From Streptomyces chartreusis NRRL 3882 (lineage in GTDB: Bacteria > Actinomycetota > Actinomycetes > Streptomycetales > Streptomycetaceae), in NCBI RefSeq assembly GCF_900236475.1, contig NZ_LT963352.1:8651001-8715000 (forward strand): DNA of 64,000 bases. Reading direction: 5' to 3'. The translations under genes were made by a program, and so were the position numbers. How positions within the stretch are numbered: the first letter of the stretch is position 1; every line of letters starts with the position of its first letter. Shown here one piece after another: positions 54,540 to 62,448 of this stretch. A model generated the notes under the pieces. That model made no database searches. It worked only from the letters and a program-made list of their open reading frames with translations, and was not told the origin of the DNA.

Positions 54540-56186
54540 GTGCCCAGACGCTCATGCGGACGCCTGATCCGCCTCCTCGCGGCCACCGCACTGACGCTCA
54601 CCGCCTGCGTCACCGCCTCCGCCGGCACGACCGCCGAGGCCGCGCCGGGCAGCCCCGCGCTCACCCCGCCACTGGGCTGGAACAGCTGGAACAGCTTCGG
54701 GTGCGGGATCACTGAGGCGCAGGTCCGCCAGGCCGCCGACGCGATGGTCTCCTCGGGTATGAAGGAGGCGGGCTACCAGTACGTCGTCGTCGACGACTGC
54801 TGGTTCGACCCGCAGCGCGACGCGGCGGGCAACCTGCGGGCCAATCCGACCAAGTTCCCCAGCGGGATGAAGGCGCTCGGGGACTACATCCACAGCAAGG
54901 GCCTGAAGTTCGGCATCTACCAAGCGCCCAACGAAAAGACCTGCGCGCAAGGCGTGGGCACCTACCCGGGCGCCACGGGCAGCAAGGGCCACGAGGCTCA
55001 GGACGCTGCCACGTTCGCCTCGTGGGGCGTGGACTATCTCAAGTACGACTGGTGCTCCGGCAGCGGCACCCTCAGCGAGCAGATCGCACGGTTCACCATC
55101 ATGCGCGACGCTCTGCGCGCCACCGGACGTCCGATCGTCTACAGCATCAACCCCAACAGCTTCCACGCCCCCACCGGCGACAAGTACAACTGGGGCGAGG
55201 TCGCCGACCTGTGGCGGACGACCGAGGATCTGCTCGACATCTGGCAGAACAACAACACCAACAGCTACCCGATGGGCGTCGGCAACGTCCTGGACGTCAC
55301 CGCGCCGCTGGCCGCGCAGTCGGGTCCGGGGCACTGGAACGACCCCGACATGCTGGTCGTCGGCCGCCCCGGCCTGTCACTGACCGAGTCCCGCTCCCAC
55401 TTCGCCCTGTGGTCGCTGATGGGCGCCCCTCTCATGGCCGGCAACGACATCCGGACGATGTCGGCGGACGTGAGTGCGATCCTGCGCAACCCGCGTCTGC
55501 TGGCGGTGAACCAGGACTCGCTGGGCGCGGGCGGACGCAGGGTGCGAGACGACGGCAGCACAGAGGTGTTCGCCAAGCCCCTGTCCGACGGCTCGGTCGC
55601 GGTGGGCCTGTTCAACCGGGGAGGCGGAACGGCGACGGTCACCACCACGGCCGCACAAGTCGGTCTGTCCGGCGGACCGTTCACCCTCACCGACCTGTGG
55701 ACCGGCGGCACGTCCAGCACGTCCGGGCAGATCTCGGCGAGTGTCCCCGCGCACGGCGTGGCCGTCTTCCGGGTGAGCGGGGGCAGCCCGCTGGCCGCCA
55801 CCACCTCTCGGCTGCGCGGCACCGCGTCCGGCCGCTGCCTGGACGTGGACAACGCCTCCACCGCGGCCGGGGCCACGGTACTGCTCTGGGACTGCCACAC
55901 GGCCGCCAACCAGCTGTGGACCACGTGGGCCGGCGGTGAGATCCGCGTCTTCGGCGACAAGTGCCTGGACGCCTACAACCAGGGCACCGCCAACGGCACC
56001 CGGGTCGTCACCTGGCCCTGCAACGGCCAGAACAACCAGAAGTGGACCGTCGGCTCCGACGGGTCGATCCGCAACGTCCACGCCGGGCTGTGCCTCGACG
56101 CCAGCGGGGCCGGCACCGCCAATGGGACGCCGCTGGTCCTGTGGACCTGCAACGGCCAGGCCAACCAGAAGTGGACCCGCACGTGA
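54540..56186 (+). CDS. Secreted GH27 alpha-galactosidase with ricin-type CBM13
   Basis: The protein is 548 aa from GTG 54540; AAGGAG is 7 bases before it (TTG 54537 is an alternative). A signal peptide (LIRLLAATALTLTACV) contains a Cys that might be a lipobox, but TLTAC fits poorly. GH27 motifs: PPLGWNSWNSFGCGI, YVVVDDCWFDPQRDAAG, YLKYDWC (Asp nucleophile), WRTTEDLLD (acid/base Asp) and GHWNDPDMLVVG. The beta-sandwich is at about 330-410. The C-terminal beta-trefoil (about 425-548) has three QxW-type repeats (NQLWT, NQKWT, NQKWT), a carbohydrate-binding CBM13. It removes alpha-galactose from galactomannan or xyloglucan side chains. Confidence 0.93.
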   Translation: MPRRSCGRLIRLLAATALTLTACVTASAGTTAEAAPGSPALTPPLGWNSWNSFGCGITEAQVRQAADAMVSSGMKEAGYQYVVVDDCWFDPQRDAAGNLRANPTKFPSGMKALGDYIHSKGLKFGIYQAPNEKTCAQGVGTYPGATGSKGHEAQDAATFASWGVDYLKYDWCSGSGTLSEQIARFTIMRDALRATGRPIVYSINPNSFHAPTGDKYNWGEVADLWRTTEDLLDIWQNNNTNSYPMGVGNVLDVTAPLAAQSGPGHWNDPDMLVVGRPGLSLTESRSHFALWSLMGAPLMAGNDIRTMSADVSAILRNPRLLAVNQDSLGAGGRRVRDDGSTEVFAKPLSDGSVAVGLFNRGGGTATVTTTAAQVGLSGGPFTLTDLWTGGTSSTSGQISASVPAHGVAVFRVSGGSPLAATTSRLRGTASGRCLDVDNASTAAGATVLLWDCHTAANQLWTTWAGGEIRVFGDKCLDAYNQGTANGTRVVTWPCNGQNNQKWTVGSDGSIRNVHAGLCLDASGAGTANGTPLVLWTCNGQANQKWTRT

Positions 56187-56244
56187 GGGACTCAGCGCAC
56201 CCGTCAACGGCTCATGCGTCCGTCAGCGTCCCCCGGAGGCCACG

Positions 56245-57675
56245 ATGATCCCGGCTCGGCCGTCACCCACCACCAGCACCGGACTCACCCGGGCGGTCGC
56301 CTGGACCCTGGGCCTCCTGCTGGCCTTCGCCGTTGTTCCCGCCGCGGTACAGCCCACCGCGGCCCGGGCCGACAACCCCATCGTGCAGCACGTCTACACC
56401 GCCGACCCGGCCCCGCTGGTCCACAACGGACGGGTCTACCTCTACACCGGGCACGACGAGGACGGCTCCACCTACTTCACCATGAAGGACTGGCGGGTGT
56501 GGTCCTCCGCCGACATGGTCAACTGGACCGACCACGGCTCCCCGCTCAGCCTGGCCACCTTCAGCTGGGCGTCCGCCGACGCGTGGGCGGGACAGACCGT
56601 GGAGCGCAACGGCCGGTTCTACTGGTACGTACCCGTGAAGAACCGGGCGACCGGCCGCATGGCCATCGGTGTGGCGGTGTCGGACAGCCCCACCGGCCCG
56701 TTCCGGGACGCCCTCGGCCGACCGCTGGTGGAGAACGGCGAGATCGACCCGACCGTCTTCATCGACGACGACGGCCAGGCCTACCTGTACTGGGGCAACC
56801 CGAACCTGTCGTACGTCAGGCTGAACGCCGACATGACCTCCTACTCGGGCGGCGTCACCAGGATCCCGCTCACCACCGCGGGATTCGGCACCCGCACCGG
56901 TGACCCCAACCGTCCCACGCTGTACGAGGAGGGGCCCTGGGTCTACAAGCGCAACGGCCTGTACTACATGGTCTTCGCGGCCAAGTGCTGCTCGGAGTTC
57001 ATCGCCTACTCCACGGCGCCCGGGCCGACCGGGCCCTGGACCTACCGCGGGACGGTCATGCCCACACAGGGCAGCAGCTTCACCAACCACCCCGGGATCG
57101 TGGACTTCAGAGGCAGTTCGTACTTCTTCTACCACAACGGCGCGCTCCCGGGCGGCGGCGGCTTCACCCGCTCGGTCGCGGTGGAGAAGTTCTCCTACAA
57201 CGCCGACGGCACGATCCCGACGATCAACATGACGAACACGGGTGCCCCCCAGGTCGGCACGCTCAACCCGTACGCACGCCAGGAGGCCGAGACGATCGCC
57301 TGGGGATCCGGGATCGAGACGGAACCGGCCGGCGAAGGCGGAATGAACATCGGCTGGATCGACAACGGCGACTACATCAAGGTCAAGGGCGTGGCCTTCG
57401 GGCCGGGCGCGTCCTCCTTCACCGCGCGCGTGGCCTCGGGCAGCGGCGGCGGCACCGTCGAACTGCGCCTGGGTTCGCCGAGCGGGACGGTCGTGGGCCG
57501 GTGCGGTGTGCCGAACACCGGGGGCTGGCAGAGCTGGACGACGGTGACCTGCCCGGTCGCCGGCGCGGTAGGAACCCAGGACCTCTATCTGCGGTTCACC
57601 GGCGGCAGCGGCTACCTGCTCAACATGAACTGGTGGCAGTTCACCCCCAGCAGCACCGTGACGGCGGCGCGGTAA
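56245..57675 (+). CDS. Secreted GH43 arabinofuranosidase/beta-xylosidase with CBM6
   Basis: The protein is 476 aa from ATG 56245 with GGAGG 5 bases upstream; the open frame before it is non-coding. Signal: AVAWTLGLLLAFAVVPAAVQ. The GH43 propeller acids: ADPAPLVHNGRVYLYTGHDE (Asp base), NGEIDPTVFIDDDGQAYLYW (Asp) and LYEEGPWVYKRNGLYYMVFA (Glu acid). A C-terminal CBM6 (about 350-470; ARQEAETIAWGSGIETEPAG, NIGWIDNGDYIKVKGVAFG, LYLRFTGGSGYLLNMNWWQF) binds xylan or cellulose ends. Typical of arabinoxylan arabinofuranohydrolases. It follows the GH27 gene by 58 bases and is probably co-transcribed. Confidence 0.92.
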   Translation: MIPARPSPTTSTGLTRAVAWTLGLLLAFAVVPAAVQPTAARADNPIVQHVYTADPAPLVHNGRVYLYTGHDEDGSTYFTMKDWRVWSSADMVNWTDHGSPLSLATFSWASADAWAGQTVERNGRFYWYVPVKNRATGRMAIGVAVSDSPTGPFRDALGRPLVENGEIDPTVFIDDDGQAYLYWGNPNLSYVRLNADMTSYSGGVTRIPLTTAGFGTRTGDPNRPTLYEEGPWVYKRNGLYYMVFAAKCCSEFIAYSTAPGPTGPWTYRGTVMPTQGSSFTNHPGIVDFRGSSYFFYHNGALPGGGGFTRSVAVEKFSYNADGTIPTINMTNTGAPQVGTLNPYARQEAETIAWGSGIETEPAGEGGMNIGWIDNGDYIKVKGVAFGPGASSFTARVASGSGGGTVELRLGSPSGTVVGRCGVPNTGGWQSWTTVTCPVAGAVGTQDLYLRFTGGSGYLLNMNWWQFTPSSTVTAAR

Positions 57676-57720
57676 CCGGCGGTGAGGCACGTCCTCGCGA
57701 CCTTGCAGAAGGGCAGTCGC

Positions 57721-59025
57721 ATGATGGCAAGGACAAGGTCCCTCTTATGGCCCGCCCTCGTCGCGGTGCTGGTCGTCCTGAGCACGGGCGGCACCGCACT
57801 GGGCCTCGGCCGGGGCGAGAACACCCCACTCACGGCCTCCGATACGGCTGCCGCACGCGTCGGCACCGCTGCCACAACCCCCGGATGCGGCAAAGCGCCC
57901 ACCCTGACGAGCGGTACGCACACGATCCAGAGCGATGGCAAGAACCGGAGCTTCATCCTGCGGATCCCGGACGGCTACGACCGCAACCGCGCCTACCGGC
58001 TGGTCCTGGGATTCCACTGGCTGGGCGGCACCTCCACCGACGTCGCCACGGGCCGCACCGTGGAAACGGGCACCTGGGCCTACTACGGCCTCCAGCGACT
58101 GGCGAACAACAGCACCATCTTCGTCGCACCCCAAGGTCTCAACAACGGCTGGGCCAACACCGGCGGCGAGGACGTCACCTTCGTCGACGACATGCTCAGG
58201 CGGATCGAGACGGACCTGTGCGTCGACACCACACAGCGTTTCGCGCTGGGATTCAGCTACGGCGCCGCCATGTCGTACGCCCTCGCGTGTTCCCGCGCGA
58301 CGGTCTTCCGGGCGGTCGCGGTCCAGAGCGGCGGACAGCTCAGCGGATGCAGCGGCGGCACCCAGCCGATCGCCTACCTCGGAGTGCACGGCCTCAGGGA
58401 CAGCGTCCTCGGCATCTCCGGCGGACGGGCGATGCGGGACAGGTTCGTCAGGAACAACGGCTGCACCCCCCAGAACCCGCCCGAGCCCGCGCAGGGCAGC
58501 CTGACGCACCGGGTCACCGCCTACTCGGGATGCTCGGCCGGGCATCCGGTCGCCTGGGCCGCGTTCGACGAAGGACACATCGCCGCACCCCAGGACGGGG
58601 CCCCCGGTGACAGCGGCTCCAGGACGTGGCTGCCGGGAGAGGTCTGGAAGTTCTTCACCCAGTTCCAGACCTCCAACCCGCCGCCGGGGACGGCGTCCTG
58701 CCGGGTCACCAGCACCGTCAGCGCGTGGAACACCGGCCTGACGTCGAACATCACCATCGCCAACACCGGCACGGCCGCGATCGAGGGCTGGTCCCTTGGC
58801 TTCACCCTGCCCGACGGCCAGACCATCACCTCCGGCTGGAACGCGGACTACTCGGTCGCCTCGGGACGGGTTACGGCCAGGAACGCCTCCCACAACGCCA
58901 CCATCGCTCCGGGCGCGTCGGTCGACATCGGCTTCCAGGCATCCCACACCGGCAACACCGCCCCGCCGAGCTCCTACACCCTCAACGGCACTGCCTGCGT
59001 TGCCACAGGGAGTGCACGGAAGTGA
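57721..59025 (+). CDS. Secreted CE1/PHB-depolymerase-type esterase with CBM2
   Basis: The protein is 434 aa from ATG 57721 (ATG 57724 alternative; AAGGG upstream). Signal: SLLWPALVAVLVVLSTGGTA. The alpha/beta hydrolase has nucleophile Ser in LGFSYGAAMSYAL, with Cys pairs (ETDLCVD, GGQLSGCSGG) for disulfides, acid in GLRDSVLGI and His in FDEGHIAAPQDG. This is the feruloyl/acetyl-xylan esterase (CE1) branch of the LpqC/PHB depolymerase family. The last 105 residues form a CBM2 cellulose-binding domain (SAWNTGLTSNITIANTGTAA, GWSLGFTLPDGQTITSGW). It removes acyl groups from xylan. Third gene of the rightward cluster. Confidence 0.9.
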   Translation: MMARTRSLLWPALVAVLVVLSTGGTALGLGRGENTPLTASDTAAARVGTAATTPGCGKAPTLTSGTHTIQSDGKNRSFILRIPDGYDRNRAYRLVLGFHWLGGTSTDVATGRTVETGTWAYYGLQRLANNSTIFVAPQGLNNGWANTGGEDVTFVDDMLRRIETDLCVDTTQRFALGFSYGAAMSYALACSRATVFRAVAVQSGGQLSGCSGGTQPIAYLGVHGLRDSVLGISGGRAMRDRFVRNNGCTPQNPPEPAQGSLTHRVTAYSGCSAGHPVAWAAFDEGHIAAPQDGAPGDSGSRTWLPGEVWKFFTQFQTSNPPPGTASCRVTSTVSAWNTGLTSNITIANTGTAAIEGWSLGFTLPDGQTITSGWNADYSVASGRVTARNASHNATIAPGASVDIGFQASHTGNTAPPSSYTLNGTACVATGSARK

Positions 59026-59029
59026 CTGT

Positions 59030-59053
59030 CTCCGGCCGGTCAGGAGGCCGGAG
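59030..59053. terminator. Short hairpin between convergent esterase and GH5 genes
   Basis: CTCCGGCC (59030-59037) and GGCCGGAG (59046-59053) are perfect complements around an 8-base loop that contains the GH5 stop codon. The two genes are only 14 bases apart, so this may end both transcripts. Confidence 0.6.
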
Positions 59054-60815
59054 TGACGCGAGAGCCCGTGACCGAGTCCCCGGACTTCTTGACGTGGTAC
59101 ATGAGCTTTTCGCCGCTGTAGAAGTGGAAGGTCAGTGTCACCGGTTCACCGTCGCGCAGCGCGTCCAGGAACTCGGGCTGCAGGATGATCGTGTCCTTCC
59201 CGTAGTCCGGCGAGAAGGACTTGTTGAACTCCTGGTACGGAGTCCAGTCGGTCTGGCCGGCGTTGCTGCCGTCGCCGTACCTGGCCTCCATGGTGGCCAG
59301 GACGTCACCCCGGTACTGGGTGGGGATGGTGAACGCGTCGGTCCTGCCCGTGGCGTCGGACAGCACCGGCTCGTCGTAGGTGACCACCTCGATCTGCCAG
59401 GGCAGTCCGCGGGAGAACCGGGCCTGGAGCGTGGCGTTCACCCCGTACTCGCGGTCGCCCGTCAGCCGGGTCAGCGCGCCGGCCGTGAGGACGAGCCTGG
59501 TCTTGTCGAAGAGGGTGTAGTCCCGTCCCTCGACGAGCTTGGTCCTGCCGTGCCACAGGCCACGGAACCGGGTGCCGTTCGGGTGCAGCGTGAGCCCCTT
59601 GGCCGTGATCGGCTCCGACTTCGGCACGAAGACCTTGTCGAAGGAGGCCGTTCCCGAACGGGTGGTCCAGCTCGACTTGATCCAGGCGAACAGGGCGGGA
59701 TCCGACCACTTCTGGGTCTCCCGGTTCAGGTAGGCCCACGTTCCGGGATCCCACAGCGCGGTGGTGACACCGACGGAGCGCGCCGCGTGTCCGAGGTGCT
59801 CGTAGTACTTCAGCGCCTCGCCCCGCTCGACGCGGGAGGGATGGTTGGTGTCGGGATAGCCGAGCAGGCCGTACTCACCGAGGTAGACGGGGATGCCCCT
59901 GGCGACAAAGGTGTCGCGCATCCGGGCGAAGGCGTCGTTGAGGTCGTTCTGGGCTTTGTCGTCGTAGTGGGTGCCGCCCGCGACGTTCACACTGAACGGG
60001 TACCAGCTGTAGTAGTGCACGGTGGCGACGAGATTGCGGTCGTTCAGCGACTTGATCGTGGTGTACAGGTCGTCCATGAGGTTCTGGGAGGGCGTGCACG
60101 CCTCCGTGGGCAGCATGAGCAGGCGGTCGGTGTTCCCGCCGCCCGAGGAGCGGACGACCTTGTGGAAGGAGGTGTTCAGCTCGCGCAGGAACGTGACCTT
60201 CTGATCGGCCGTGGTCTTCTCGAAGACCGGCTCGTTGACGCTCTCGAAGATCAGGGTGCGCGGCTCGTCCCTGAACGTCTGGGAGATCTGGGTCCAGGTG
60301 GAGTTGAACCGGGCCAGCACGCCGTCGTGGTCGGCGGGCATGTCGTCGATCCACTGCCACGAGTCGTGGTGCACGTTGAGCACGACGTACAGGCCCTCGT
60401 CGAGCGCCCAGTCGACGACCTCCTTGACGCGGCTCATGTACGCGGCGTCGACGGTGTAGGGGGCGGTGGCGGACTGGTGGTCGGACCAGGTCACCGGGAT
60501 CCGGACGCTGCGGAAACCTTGCCCGCGGATGGTGGCGAACAGTTCCCTGGTGGCCTTCGGGTTGCCCCAGTTCGTCTCGTGGGGAATGGCGTCCAGGGTG
60601 TTGCCCAGGTTCCAGCTGGGCTGCATCGCGGCGACGGCGTCCATGGCGCGGGCCGGAACCCTGACCGCGGACCGTGACGGCTCCGCCGTGTCGTCGGTCG
60701 CGGCGGTCGAGGTGCCGCCGGCCAGTCCCAGCATGACGGCGAGCACCAGCAGCAGGGAGGGCAGGCGGCCGGGTCTGGGGCTGCGGTGGTGCGCGGGTCG
60801 CGGTAAGTCCTTCAT
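59040..60815 (-). CDS. Secreted GH5 endoglucanase with C-terminal CBM_X2-type domains
   Basis: The protein is 591 aa from ATG 60815 with AAGGGA 6-9 bases upstream. Signal: LPSLLLVLAVMLGLAGGTST. The GH5 barrel (about 60-370) is of the GH5_4 type: PSWNLGNTLDAIPHETNWGN, RSVRIPVTWSDHQS, VVLNVHHDSWQWIDDMPADH, FESVNEPVFE (acid/base Glu) and VYLGEYGLLGY (nucleophile Glu). After 385 a CBM_X2-like immunoglobulin domain (PITAKGLTLHPNGTRFRGLW, LVLTAGALTRLTGDREYG) and a further beta domain follow. Acts on beta-glucan, xyloglucan or cellulose. Convergent with the esterase gene. Confidence 0.92.
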   Translation of the reverse strand: MKDLPRPAHHRSPRPGRLPSLLLVLAVMLGLAGGTSTAATDDTAEPSRSAVRVPARAMDAVAAMQPSWNLGNTLDAIPHETNWGNPKATRELFATIRGQGFRSVRIPVTWSDHQSATAPYTVDAAYMSRVKEVVDWALDEGLYVVLNVHHDSWQWIDDMPADHDGVLARFNSTWTQISQTFRDEPRTLIFESVNEPVFEKTTADQKVTFLRELNTSFHKVVRSSGGGNTDRLLMLPTEACTPSQNLMDDLYTTIKSLNDRNLVATVHYYSWYPFSVNVAGGTHYDDKAQNDLNDAFARMRDTFVARGIPVYLGEYGLLGYPDTNHPSRVERGEALKYYEHLGHAARSVGVTTALWDPGTWAYLNRETQKWSDPALFAWIKSSWTTRSGTASFDKVFVPKSEPITAKGLTLHPNGTRFRGLWHGRTKLVEGRDYTLFDKTRLVLTAGALTRLTGDREYGVNATLQARFSRGLPWQIEVVTYDEPVLSDATGRTDAFTIPTQYRGDVLATMEARYGDGSNAGQTDWTPYQEFNKSFSPDYGKDTIILQPEFLDALRDGEPVTLTFHFYSGEKLMYHVKKSGDSVTGSRVTPAS

Positions 60816-60895
60816 GATTCGTCCCTTTCGGTGGACGTGTCTCTCAGTGGGAGTGCGTGCCTTCAGTGGGTCGTGCGGCGGGGGAGCGGGTCGGC

Positions 60896-62407
60896 TCAGC
60901 GGTCCAGGGGCTCGTAGTCGAACCAGTCGAAGTGGACGGTGCCTTCGGCGGCGTACATGCCGATGACGCGGCCGGTGAAGCCGCCGGCGACCTCCGTCGA
61001 CAGGTAGCGGCCGTCGAGGGCCGCGAGCTCCGTGAACGTGCCGTCGGGTTGTTCGACGCCGAGGGAGACGACGTCGGGTCCGGTGCACGGTCCGTGCGGA
61101 GGCGGTGGGTCCGCGATGGTGAGGGCGAGGACCAGTGGCCCGGCCGGCACGGAGAGTTCGGCCACGACCGTGCGCAGGGAGCCGACGCGCGCGATCACCC
61201 GTACGTCCGTCCCGGATGCCTCGATCGCGTAGTGGTGCCGCTCGTCCAGCCGGACGGCGAGGCCGCCGCGCCCCTGCTCCGGGTCGACCAGGGTGCGTGC
61301 CCGGCAGGTGAGGTCCTGTTGGCGGCGGCCGGTGAACACCACGTCGGGCTCGTCCAGAGAGCCGCCACGCGCGCGGAGCGTCAGCCATCCGGGTCGCTCC
61401 TTGGTGGTGCACAGCTCGCAGGGGCGGTCCCGCACCGAGATCCATGACGGTCGCAGCTCGGTGAGATCGAAGTCGTCCCGCTGCTCCTGGACGGGTCCGG
61501 GGGAGAGGGGCCAGGGGAGTGCGGACGGGTCCGGGGCCACCTCGCCGACGACCGGCCAGCCGTCCTCCCAGGTCACGGGAGCCAGGAAGGTCTCCCGGCC
61601 GAGCACGTGCCAGCCGGGCGTGCCGCCGCGCGGTCGCACCCCGAGGAAGACCATCCACCACGCTCCGTCGGGTCCCTGGACGAGGTCCGCGTGGCCGGTG
61701 TTCTGCACGGGGTGGTCGGTGCCGCGGTGGGTGAGGATCGGGTTGGCCGGGCACGGCTCGAACGGGCCGGCGGGTGTACGGCCGCGGGCGATCGACACGC
61801 CGTGGCCGCGCTCGGTGCCGCCCTCGGCGATGAGCAGGTACCAGTAGTCGCCGATGCGGTACAGGTGCGGCGCCTCCGGGGCCTTGGCGCCGGGGCCGCC
61901 GGACCAGAGCTTGTGCGGTGTCCCGTACGTCTGTCCGGTGGACGGGTCGAGGCGGACCTGAGCGACTCCGGCGACGGTGCACCAGCAGGTGCCGTCCTCG
62001 TCCCAGGCCAGGTCGGGATCGATGCCCGGTACGCCCGGTGCCCAGATGGGATCCGACCACGGTCCGGCCGGGTCGGTGGCCGTGACGATCAGGTTGCCGC
62101 CGCCCTCGCTGCAGTTGGTGACGATCAGCCAGAAGCGGCCGTCGTGGTGGCGCAGGGTGGGGGCGTAGATGCCGCCCGAGGACGGCATGGAGACCGGCAG
62201 GCGCAACTGCTCCGGCCGGTCCAGGGCGTTGCCGATCTGCCGCCAGTGCACCAGGTCACGGCTGTGGAAGAGGGGTACGCCGGGGAAGTACTCGAAGCTG
62301 GAGCAGGCGAGGTAGTAGTCGTCGCCGACCCGGCAGATGCTGGGGTCGGGGTGGAACCCGGGGAGCACGGGGTCGGCGGCGTGGGCGGGCTGGTTGTGAG
62401 CGGGCAC
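60896..62407 (-). CDS. Cytoplasmic GH43 beta-xylosidase/arabinofuranosidase
   Basis: The protein is 503 aa from GTG 62407; AAAGGACGACCGAGG precedes it. There is no signal peptide, so it is intracellular. GH43 catalytic motifs: GFHPDPSICRVGDDYYLACS (Asp base), DPDLAWDEDGTCWCTVAGVA (Asp) and EAPHLYRIGDYWYLLIAEGG (Glu acid). A C-terminal GH43_C2-type beta-sandwich begins near 320 (DDFDLTELRPSWISVRDRP). By family it releases xylose or arabinose from imported xylo-oligosaccharides. Forty-one bases after the GH36 stop on the same strand; probably one operon for intracellular degradation. Confidence 0.92.
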   Translation of the reverse strand: MPAHNQPAHAADPVLPGFHPDPSICRVGDDYYLACSSFEYFPGVPLFHSRDLVHWRQIGNALDRPEQLRLPVSMPSSGGIYAPTLRHHDGRFWLIVTNCSEGGGNLIVTATDPAGPWSDPIWAPGVPGIDPDLAWDEDGTCWCTVAGVAQVRLDPSTGQTYGTPHKLWSGGPGAKAPEAPHLYRIGDYWYLLIAEGGTERGHGVSIARGRTPAGPFEPCPANPILTHRGTDHPVQNTGHADLVQGPDGAWWMVFLGVRPRGGTPGWHVLGRETFLAPVTWEDGWPVVGEVAPDPSALPWPLSPGPVQEQRDDFDLTELRPSWISVRDRPCELCTTKERPGWLTLRARGGSLDEPDVVFTGRRQQDLTCRARTLVDPEQGRGGLAVRLDERHHYAIEASGTDVRVIARVGSLRTVVAELSVPAGPLVLALTIADPPPPHGPCTGPDVVSLGVEQPDGTFTELAALDGRYLSTEVAGGFTGRVIGMYAAEGTVHFDWFDYEPLDR

Positions 62408-62448
62408 CCTCGGTCGTCCTTTCGTCGGGTGGGCGGCAGGGTCGGCGC

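Noticed and set aside
59040..62060. 1006-aa open frame on the minus strand
   Set aside because: Only the part from 60815 down is the GH5 enzyme. The upstream 415 residues are the antisense-like shadow of the GH43 gene in another frame (Arg/Pro/His-rich with no domain).
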